From Candidatus Gallimonas intestinigallinarum (lineage in GTDB: Bacteria > Bacillota_A > Clostridia > Christensenellales > Borkfalkiaceae), in contig DXBS01000002.1 of NCBI GenBank assembly GCA_019116405.1, positions 1-8,994 on the forward strand: a DNA stretch of 8,994 nucleotides, written 5' to 3'. This document shows positions 1 to 5,808 of the stretch, piece by piece. The position numbers and the translations under genes are program-made. Positions within the stretch are counted from its first letter, which is position 1, and each line of letters starts with the position of its first letter. The notes under the pieces are model-generated. The model saw nothing but the letters and a program-made list of their open reading frames with translations. It was not told the origin of the DNA and did not search any database.

Positions 1-747
1 GCACCCGACGTTGACGCGCGCGCCCAGCTCCGCGTCCCCGACGTAGGCGAGGTGCGCGATCTTGGTGCCGTCGCCGATGCGCGCGTTCTTGCACTCGACA
101 AAGCTGCCGATGCGCACGTCGTCGCCTACCACGCTCATGGGACGCAGCGTCGCATACGGTCCGATCGTGCAGCGCTTGCCCACTATTGAGGCCATCAGGC
201 GGCTGGACGTGACCTGCGTCCCCGCGCCGATGACACTGTCCTCGATGATGCAATCGCCCGCGATGACGGCGTCCTCGCCGACGACGCTCCCGCCCGTAAT
301 GCACGCGCCCCGCCGCACGATGACGCCGCGCCCGAGCCGCACGGTGGCGTCCACCCGCGCGCCCTCCTCGACGAGCGCGCCCTGCCTTGCGTGCAGCGCG
401 CCGCTCTCTTTGAGCGCCCGCGTCTGCATGGCGGGATAGTCGGCGAGGGAAAACAGACCCTCGGAAAGGCAGTCCTCTTCATGAAAGGGCGTGCCGCGCT
501 CTAAAAAGCCGCCGCGAAAGCGTACGCTCGCGGTGTGCGCGGAGAGGAACGCCGTGACCTCTTCCGCCGTGAGAAAGGGATAGGCGGGATACAGGACGAG
601 CTTTTCCCCCGCAGGCGGCACGTCAACGACCTCCGCGCCGAGGTTTTCCTGCATTCTGACAAGACAGGACTTGCCCGCGAGGTCCATATCATAGCTCTTT
701 TGGCCGCGGAAGGTAAAGAAGGAACGCTTGACAAGATAGATCTTCAT
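1..747 (-). CDS. GlmU-like hexapeptide (left-handed beta-helix) acyltransferase, 3' end outside window
   Basis: 249 residues are visible and the gene continues past the left edge. From about residue 115 the protein is a hexapeptide-repeat left-handed beta-helix. Residues 194-249 closely match the acetyltransferase half of GlmU, which makes GlcNAc-1-phosphate for UDP-GlcNAc and the cell wall: [29 protein letters not shown] and VNVG. The residues used by GlmU for acetyl-CoA/substrate binding and catalysis appear kept as R202, K220, H232, Y235 and N246. The N-terminal ~110 residues are far shorter than a GlmU uridylyltransferase domain (about 230) and lack its LAAGxGTRM nucleotide loop, so this is not a normal bifunctional GlmU. 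The start is the ATG at 747; the only purine-rich stretch (AGCAGG) is too close to it to be a good ribosome site, so a later start (for example Met21) is possible. It lies 99 bp after glpK on the same strand. Acyltransferase fold is sure; exact substrate is inferred. Confidence 0.85.
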   Translation of the reverse strand, partial: MKIYLVKRSFFTFRGQKSYDMDLAGKSCLVRMQENLGAEVVDVPPAGEKLVLYPAYPFLTAEEVTAFLSAHTASVRFRGGFLERGTPFHEEDCLSEGLFSLADYPAMQTRALKESGALHARQGALVEEGARVDATVRLGRGVIVRRGACITGGSVVGEDAVIAGDCIIEDSVIGAGTQVTSSRLMASIVGKRCTIGPYATLRPMSVVGDDVRIGSFVECKNARIGDGTKIAHLAYVGDAELGARVNVGC

Positions 748-764
748 ACCTGCTATACAATGAA

Positions 765-802
765 GCGCCGCGCCCGTTTAGAACGGGCGCGGCGCACTTT
801 TT
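765..802. terminator. Perfect GC-rich hairpin between glpK and the GlmU-like gene
   Basis: A 14-bp perfect stem (gcgccgcgcccgtt, 765-778, with its complement at 782-795) closes a 3-nt loop. On the plus strand it is followed by acttttt (796-802). On the minus strand, where the flanking genes are read, it is preceded by an A-run and followed by TTCATTGTAT, which is only moderately U-rich. Its position 50 bp past the glpK stop suggests it ends glpK transcripts, possibly acting in both directions. The next gene's ATG is only 17 nt beyond it. Confidence 0.65.
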
Positions 803-846
803 CCGCAATTTTCTTTCGGCAGAGCGGGTGTCCTGCAAATTAAGCT

Positions 847-2310
847 TTATTTGAGCAATGCGCGGCGCACGGCGTCGCGATAGCCCGCATACCCCTGCTC
901 GCACAGTCCGCGGCGCGCGGGATCGGGGGCAAACACCTGCCCCGCCGCACGGAACGAGGGCAGTTCCTGTTCATCCGTCAGCCCCAGCGAGAGCGCGCAC
1001 AGCATCGCCGCACCCAGCGCCGTGCTCTCCCGCTCGGCCGGACGGTCGACCGCAACGCCCAGAACGTCCGCCTGGAACTGCATCAGAAAGTCGTTCGCCG
1101 ACGCGCCGCCGTCACAGCGCACGCCCGAAAGGGTGAGCCCGCTGTCGTGCTGCATGCAGTCGGTGAGATCGCGCGCACCGTAGGCGATGCTCTCGAGCAC
1201 CGCGCGCACGATATGCGCCTTGGTCGTCCCGCGCGTGACGCCCGTGAGCAATGCACGCGCCTCGGGCGCCCAATAGGGCGCGCCCAGCCCCGTGAATGCG
1301 GGGACAAAATAGACGCCGTCCGTCGAAGGGACGCTCGTCGCCAGAAGCTCGCTCTCCGCCGCCGTGGAGATCATGCCCAGCCCGTCGCGCAGCCACTGCA
1401 CGCCGCTGCCCGCATGGAACATGCTGCCCTCGAGCGCATACACCGTCCTGCCGCCCACGGAATAGCCGATGGTCGAGAGCAGCCCGCGCGAGGAGACGCA
1501 CTGCGCGCCCGTGTTGAACAGAAGGAACAGTCCCGTGCCATAGGTGATCTTGCCCGTACCTGAGGCGAAGCACGCCTGCCCGACGAGCGCTGCCTGCTGA
1601 TCGCCCGCCAGTCCCGCGAGCGGGACAGTGCGATGCCCGAGCGTCACCTCCCCCATGCGCGCATCGCTCGCGCGCACCTCTGGCAGGATCCCGGCAGGGA
1701 TCTCAAAACGGTCGAGCAACGCCGCGTCCCAGGAAAGATCGCGGATATTGTAGAGCATTGTGCGGGAGGCATTGGTCACGTCTGTGACAAAGGACTTGCC
1801 CTGCGTCAGTTTCCAGATGAGGTAGCTGTCCACCGTTCCCACGCGCAGCCTACCCGCTTTGAGCGATGCTTGCACCGCGGGGACATGATCGATCGCCCAG
1901 CGGATCTTGCTCGCCGAGAAGTAGGCGTCGGGCACCAGCCCCGTATGCGCGTGGATGAGTTCCACCGTCTCCTTGTCCAGTGCCTCGCACCACGCCGCCG
2001 TACGACGGCACTGCCAGCCGATGGCGGGACACACCGGATCACCCGAGACGCCGTCCCACAGGACGACCGTCTCGCGCTGGTTGGTGACGCCGACGCCCGC
2101 GAGCTCGTCTCCCGCAAAGCGCGCGCAGGCGTTGAGGACATACGCCGCCTTGAAGTAGATCTCGTTGGCGTCCTGTTCTACCCATCCGGGGTGCGGGAAG
2201 CTCTGCCCCACCTCCTGTTGTGCGCGAAAGACAAACTTTTTCTCGCTTAAGTCATAGACAAAGGCACGCACGCTGGTCGTCCCGGCGTCAAGCGCAATTA
2301 GATATTTCAT
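847..2310 (-). CDS. glpK: Glycerol kinase
   Basis: ATP-dependent glycerol kinase (glycerol to sn-glycerol-3-phosphate), cytosolic, FGGY carbohydrate-kinase family, 487 residues, close to the usual ~495-500. Family landmarks are in order: LDAGTTS (7-13), TNQRET (76-81), WQCRRT (99-104), DAYFSASKIRW (128-138), GTVDSYLIWKLTQG (158-171), TNASRTM (179-185), AGDQQAAL (235-242), YGTG (257-260), then FTGLGAPYW, LESIAYGARD and DGGASANDFLMQFQAD. Glycerol contacts known from E. coli GlpK correspond to R79, E80, Y130 and the catalytic base D237. The usually invariant Gln of LDQGTTS is Ala here. The loop before AGDQQ is short (EVTLGHRTVP) and I do not see the YHFYG-type site phosphorylated by HPr in Enterococcus GlpK, so PTS activation is doubtful. 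GGGAGG at 2315-2320 precedes the ATG with good spacing. No glpF or glpD neighbour is present and no clear promoter is seen in the upstream gap. Confidence 0.96.
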   Translation of the reverse strand: MKYLIALDAGTTSVRAFVYDLSEKKFVFRAQQEVGQSFPHPGWVEQDANEIYFKAAYVLNACARFAGDELAGVGVTNQRETVVLWDGVSGDPVCPAIGWQCRRTAAWCEALDKETVELIHAHTGLVPDAYFSASKIRWAIDHVPAVQASLKAGRLRVGTVDSYLIWKLTQGKSFVTDVTNASRTMLYNIRDLSWDAALLDRFEIPAGILPEVRASDARMGEVTLGHRTVPLAGLAGDQQAALVGQACFASGTGKITYGTGLFLLFNTGAQCVSSRGLLSTIGYSVGGRTVYALEGSMFHAGSGVQWLRDGLGMISTAAESELLATSVPSTDGVYFVPAFTGLGAPYWAPEARALLTGVTRGTTKAHIVRAVLESIAYGARDLTDCMQHDSGLTLSGVRCDGGASANDFLMQFQADVLGVAVDRPAERESTALGAAMLCALSLGLTDEQELPSFRAAGQVFAPDPARRGLCEQGYAGYRDAVRRALLK

Positions 2311-2329
2311 GTTTCCTCCCTTTCATCAA

Positions 2330-2355
2330 GCGGCGCGCCCGTACGGGCGCGCCGC
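2330..2355. repeat. Perfect 26-bp palindrome upstream of glpK
   Basis: Positions 2330-2342 (gcggcgcgcccgt) are followed directly by their exact reverse complement to 2355. It lies between the DUF2207 stop (2397) and the glpK ATG (2310), 9 nt before the glpK ribosome site. As RNA it would form a very stable GC hairpin, but no U-run follows on either strand (minus: TTGATGAAAGG; plus: aaacattttc). It may be a weak terminator, an mRNA-stabilising or processing hairpin, or an operator-like site; the sequence does not decide. Confidence 0.6.
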
Positions 2356-2396
2356 AAACATTTTCTCCATGTCGTTGCAGCGATCGGACGCGTTTT

Positions 2397-4238
2397 TCAG
2401 CAACCCCTGCCGCCGCCGCCTCCGAACCCGCCGCCAAAGCCTCCGCCGAACCTTCCGCCGCCGCCCGAGCGCGAGGGACGGGAGACAAACGTTCGGCTCA
2501 TGCTCGCATTGAGCGAGCGGAACATACTCGACCAGACCATGACGGTAAACAGATCGCCCGCAAAATTTCCCCTGACATAGTGCGGCGCGGGGACATCCAG
2601 CCCCTTGAACTTCTCCGTCCACTCGTCCGTGACGCCGAGCACCTGCGCATAGGGCAGAATGCGGTAAAAGAGCTCGGGATCGTCCTTGAGCATGAAGGCG
2701 ATCCTGTCCTTTTCCGTGACCGTGATAAACTGCTTGAACCCGAGGATGTGCCCGAGCTTTTCGTTGTATTTCTTGTTGCGCACGACGCTCGCGCCCGCGA
2801 TGCAACCGAGGCAGGCGCAGCCGAACCCGACGGCGACGAACACCCAGTGCGAGAGCGCGGGGCTGGTCATCAGAAAGCCGATAAGCGCCAGGATACAGCC
2901 GAGCACCAGCCCGCCGAGCATGCCGAAAAAGCGCGCCGATTTCCCGATCTTATGGCGGCGGTAGGTCATCAGGCGCGAGACGACAAAGGACGCAACAAAA
3001 GCCGCCGCCATTGGAAGTATGGGAGTAATCAGGAACACGGGGATACGAGCATAGGACAGGAGCAGCGCCCCCAATCCCAGCAAGACAGCTGCCAGGGTGC
3101 AGACCACCGCGGAGATCGTCCCCTTCTTGTCGTAAAAGGAGCCGTCCGCCGCCTTGACCTGCGTCTTCATGACCTCGACCGCCGTATAAAAGTTCTCTTT
3201 CAGCGAGGAGACGCGCACGACGTCGCCCGATACGAACAGATTGGCAAGGAAGGTCCTGAGATGAGCAGGAAGCTCCTGCGGAACGGGCTTTTGCGTACGG
3301 ATGAGCGTGGGATCGTCCGCATCCTCCGTAAGATCGATGGTGAGGTACTCCTCGGCCGCCGCCCAAAAGACGAGCGCGCCGACGTCCTCCGAGTCGATGG
3401 AGTTGTCGATGAGCCGCCCCATGCGCAGCGGATCCATCTCCTCGGGCGCGGTGAGATTGACCGTCAGCACCAGCTGCGGCTGACGGCAGAGCACCTTTTT
3501 CAGGACAAAACAGACCGCGACCACGACGACGCTCACAAGGATCATGATGAGCAGATCGAAGTCAAACGCCGTGGTTAGGACGCCCGCTTCAAAGGAGAGA
3601 TCGACCGTGACGCCCTGTCCCGGAAGAAGTCTGTCCACCGCAAAAGAAATCGTGCTTCCTGACCCCGAATCGGACGGGAAGGAGGTGCCGTAACCGCCCG
3701 CATAGATCTGATAGTCCGCCTGCGCGGGCAGCGTGACGAGCGCGCTCACGTTGTTCAGCGCCGTCTGCCAGCCGTAGCCGATGACGTCAAGCGGCAGATA
3801 CCCCTCCTCCGCGAGCGCCGGCACGGTGAGCGTATAGTGCAGCGTATAGGTGCGCTCCTGCCCCGTCACGACCCCGTCTCCGCGCAGATAGTAGGAGAGA
3901 AACCCGTCCTCAGTCTCAAAATGGGGCGAGAAATCGGCGTGATCACATTCCGCGGTGATATCCGAGTAGGTGACGCCGCCGTCCGTCGCAAAGTCGCGGA
4001 TGATGCCGTGCGAATCGTATCCGGAGAAAGAGACGCGGATCTCCTCGCGCACGGAGACGGTGCGGTCTGTGTGCACATTCATCTCAACGGTATACTGCTC
4101 GACGGTGAAGTCATACGCGCCCGCAGCAGATGCCGCAGTACGCGAAAAAATGGGCGAGGTGCCCCCCGCCCAGATGCAGACCGCAAGCAAAATGAGGGCA
4201 ACGAGGGCAAGCGCTCCCGTCCGCTTTCTCGGTTTCAT
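2397..4238 (-). CDS. DUF2207 family membrane protein with Gly-rich C-terminus
   Basis: 613-residue membrane protein of the DUF2207 family, function unknown. Order of parts: signal peptide or anchor (about 8-26); an extracytoplasmic beta-rich domain (about 40-222) starting with YDFTVEQYTVEMNVHTDRTVSVREEI, typical of the family's N-terminal domain (FTVE, VEMNV, VREEI); a membrane segment (229-247); a soluble domain with FWAAAEEYLTI; four further hydrophobic segments between about 376 and 487; a soluble C-terminal part; and a Gly-rich tail (592-613) characteristic of the family, ending unusually in RGC. The start is the ATG at 4238, preceded by GGGAGAG, rather than an upstream in-frame ATG at 4304 that would sit inside lemA. 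The lemA stop is 16 nt before it, so the two are almost certainly one operon; lemA-DUF2207 pairing is a common arrangement. Confidence 0.93.
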   Translation of the reverse strand: MKPRKRTGALALVALILLAVCIWAGGTSPIFSRTAASAAGAYDFTVEQYTVEMNVHTDRTVSVREEIRVSFSGYDSHGIIRDFATDGGVTYSDITAECDHADFSPHFETEDGFLSYYLRGDGVVTGQERTYTLHYTLTVPALAEEGYLPLDVIGYGWQTALNNVSALVTLPAQADYQIYAGGYGTSFPSDSGSGSTISFAVDRLLPGQGVTVDLSFEAGVLTTAFDFDLLIMILVSVVVVAVCFVLKKVLCRQPQLVLTVNLTAPEEMDPLRMGRLIDNSIDSEDVGALVFWAAAEEYLTIDLTEDADDPTLIRTQKPVPQELPAHLRTFLANLFVSGDVVRVSSLKENFYTAVEVMKTQVKAADGSFYDKKGTISAVVCTLAAVLLGLGALLLSYARIPVFLITPILPMAAAFVASFVVSRLMTYRRHKIGKSARFFGMLGGLVLGCILALIGFLMTSPALSHWVFVAVGFGCACLGCIAGASVVRNKKYNEKLGHILGFKQFITVTEKDRIAFMLKDDPELFYRILPYAQVLGVTDEWTEKFKGLDVPAPHYVRGNFAGDLFTVMVWSSMFRSLNASMSRTFVSRPSRSGGGGRFGGGFGGGFGGGGGRGC

Positions 4239-4254
4239 ATTGCTCTCCCTTCGA

Positions 4255-4848
4255 TCAGAACTTGACGGCGGGCGCCTTGCGCTCCTCCGCGGAATCGAGT
4301 TCAAAATAGGTACGCTTTTCCAGCTTCATGCGCTTTGCGACGAGGTTGGACGGGAAGGTATCGATGGCGACATTGATGGTCTTGACCGTGCCGTTATAGT
4401 AGCGGCGGGCGGACGCAAGCTCGTTTTCAATGGAGGTCAGCTGACGCTGCAAGTCCATGAAATTGGAGTTCGCCTTGAGCTCGGGATACGCCTCCTGCAG
4501 CGCAAACAGCGATTTGAGCGTGCCCGTGAGCGCATTTTCCGCCGCCATCTTGGCGTCGCCCGTCGCCGTCATTGCCGCATTGCGCGCCGCGATGACCGCC
4601 TCCAGCGTCCCGCTCTCGTGCTTTGCATAGCCCTTGACCGTCTCCACCAGGTTGGGAATGAGGTCATAGCGCTTTTTGAGCTGCACGTCGATGGTCGCCC
4701 AGCCCTCTTCCACAAGGTTTTTGAGATTTTGCAGTTTGTTGTAGGTGGAAATATACCACGCGACGACAGCGATGATCAGCACGACAACGACGACAGCGAT
4801 GACGATGCCGACGATCGCGCCGGTCGAAATAGCCAACAGATGATTCAT
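4255..4848 (-). CDS. lemA: LemA family protein
   Basis: 197-residue membrane-anchored LemA protein. A single strong transmembrane segment (about 9-32, rich in Val/Ile) is followed by the LemA helical domain with the recognisable runs NLVEEGWATIDVQLKKRYDL (44-63), IPNLVETVKGYAKHE (64-78) and ARRYYNGTVKTINVAIDTFP (147-166). Family members usually have a short N-terminal outside part and a large helical domain, and their biochemical role is not settled. The start is the ATG at 4848 because AGGAGGAG stands just upstream; an in-frame ATG at 4872 lies before that ribosome site and overlaps the predicted promoter's transcription start region. First gene of a two-gene unit with the DUF2207 protein. 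Confidence 0.95.
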   Translation of the reverse strand: MNHLLAISTGAIVGIVIAVVVVVLIIAVVAWYISTYNKLQNLKNLVEEGWATIDVQLKKRYDLIPNLVETVKGYAKHESGTLEAVIAARNAAMTATGDAKMAAENALTGTLKSLFALQEAYPELKANSNFMDLQRQLTSIENELASARRYYNGTVKTINVAIDTFPSNLVAKRMKLEKRTYFELDSAEERKAPAVKF

Positions 4849-4874
4849 AGTCTCCTCCTGAAATTCCTGCACCC

Positions 4875-4903
4875 ATTATACAATATTCCCGCGGCAATTT
4901 CAA
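4875..4903 (-). promoter_or_regulatory. Sigma-A type promoter of lemA-DUF2207
   Basis: On the minus strand, TTGAAA (4903-4898) and TATAAT (4880-4875) are separated by exactly 17 bp. A transcript would start near 4868, giving a leader of about 20 nt that carries the AGGAGG site of lemA. It lies just past the terminator of the preceding unit. Confidence 0.88.
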
Positions 4904-4913
4904 GATGCACGAC

Positions 4914-4954
4914 GAAAAAAAGTGCGCCGCCCGCAAAATTTTTGCGGGCGGCGC
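4914..4954 (-). terminator. Intrinsic terminator after the macrodomain gene
   Basis: On the minus strand an 11-bp GC stem (GCGCCGCCCGC and its complement) around an AT-rich loop that can pair further is followed by AC and a run of seven T. It begins 5 nt after the stop codon of the macrodomain gene and separates that unit from the lemA promoter. Confidence 0.92.
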
Positions 4955-4959
4955 CAAAT

Positions 4960-5808
4960 TCACGCCATAGACAGAATGCTCTTGTAGATGCTGGTGTCGG
5001 CATCCAGGAAGGTATTGAAGAGCACCTTGATGGGCACGTCCCTGTTGCGCATCTTCCATTGCAGGACGGCGCCCGCGGCAAGCTCCGCCGCCTCCGCGCG
5101 CGGAAAGCTGAACACGCCCGTCGAAATGCAGCAAAAGGCAATGCTCTTCAGCCCCGCTTCCGCAGCCGTATCCAGGCAGGCGCGGTAGCACGCGCGCAGC
5201 AGCCCTCGGTCGCGCTCGGTGACCTCGCGGCGGATCATGGGCCCGACGGTGTGCAGCACATAGCGGGAGGGAAGATTATAGGCGCGCGTGATCTTGCAGT
5301 CGCCGCACTCCTCCTGCCTGCCCTGCGCCGCGATGAGCTTGGCGCAGTCGTCGCGCAGCTGCATGCCCGCCGCCGAATGAATGACGTTGTCGATGCAGTT
5401 GTGCCCGGGCAGAAAGCACCCCAGAAGCCCGCTGTTGGCGGCGTTGACGATGCCGTCCACCGCAAGGCGGGTGATGTCCCCCTGCCACAATCCGATGCCG
5501 TTCTCGCCGAAGGAGAGATCTGTTTCCTCCACGATGCCGCGCTCGATGCTCTCCGTCCAGAACAGCCTGTCCTGCATCGCGAGGACGTCCGAGGGCACGG
5601 GGTGCGCGGGGCGCTCGTTCATTGCCGCACGGATAAGGGCGCGCTTTTTTTCCGCCGTCGCGCTGAACGCGGCAATCATGCCCCGCTCGCGCAGCAGCCA
5701 TTTGAGGAGTGCGTCCGTCAGTTCTTCGCGTTCCTCCCCCTCCACCGTCTGCGGACGGGGATAGGGAGAAAGGTTGACCGTCTTTTGTGACAGCTCAAAG
5801 GAGGTCAT
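4960..5808 (-). CDS. Zn-dependent macrodomain protein, protein-ADP-ribose hydrolase type
   Basis: 282 residues. An N-terminal helical extension (about 1-100, ending in RLFWTESIERGIVEETDLS) precedes a macrodomain (about 104-278) that binds ADP-ribose. Visible motifs: WQGDITRLAVDGIVNAANS (108-126), the family-defining GCFLPGHNCIDNVIH (130-144) in which C131, H136 and C138 correspond to the zinc ligands, NLPSRYVLHTVGP (178-190) and the phosphate loop CISTGVFSFP (227-236). Relatives in Staphylococcus and Streptococcus remove ADP-ribose from proteins and usually sit in the SirTM/lipoate operon; none of those partners is seen here. The start is the ATG at 5808, which overlaps the hydratase stop as TGATG, with AAGGGG 8 nt upstream; an in-frame ATG at 5841 lies inside the hydratase. 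Co-transcribed with the hydratase and followed by a strong terminator. Target protein unknown. Confidence 0.93.
   Translation of the reverse strand: MTSFELSQKTVNLSPYPRPQTVEGEEREELTDALLKWLLRERGMIAAFSATAEKKRALIRAAMNERPAHPVPSDVLAMQDRLFWTESIERGIVEETDLSFGENGIGLWQGDITRLAVDGIVNAANSGLLGCFLPGHNCIDNVIHSAAGMQLRDDCAKLIAAQGRQEECGDCKITRAYNLPSRYVLHTVGPMIRREVTERDRGLLRACYRACLDTAAEAGLKSIAFCCISTGVFSFPRAEAAELAAGAVLQWKMRNRDVPIKVLFNTFLDADTSIYKSILSMA

Noticed and set aside
748..764. Possible -10 box (TGTATA / TATAGC) just before the GlmU-like gene
   Set aside because: The matching -35 position would fall inside the GC hairpin stem and no acceptable hexamer is there.
2326..2370. 14-codon possible leader peptide (MEKMFAARPYGRAA) whose coding part contains the palindrome before glpK
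   Set aside because: No Shine-Dalgarno sequence before the ATG and no run of regulatory codons; the translation is simply what the palindrome encodes.
2400..2470. Short repeated ccgccg units at the end of the DUF2207 gene
   Set aside because: They encode the Gly-rich tail typical of the family, so no separate repeat element or CRISPR is implied.
2220..3578. Plus-strand open frame of about 450 codons opposite glpK start and DUF2207
   Set aside because: Antisense shadow: low-complexity, charged translation, no ribosome site, and it crosses the glpK upstream region.
3970..5790. Long plus-strand open frame of about 600 codons opposite DUF2207, lemA and the macrodomain gene
   Set aside because: It spans three well-recognised minus-strand genes plus the promoter and terminator between them; composition is Arg/His/Asp-rich with no domain motif, as expected for antisense frames in GC-rich DNA.
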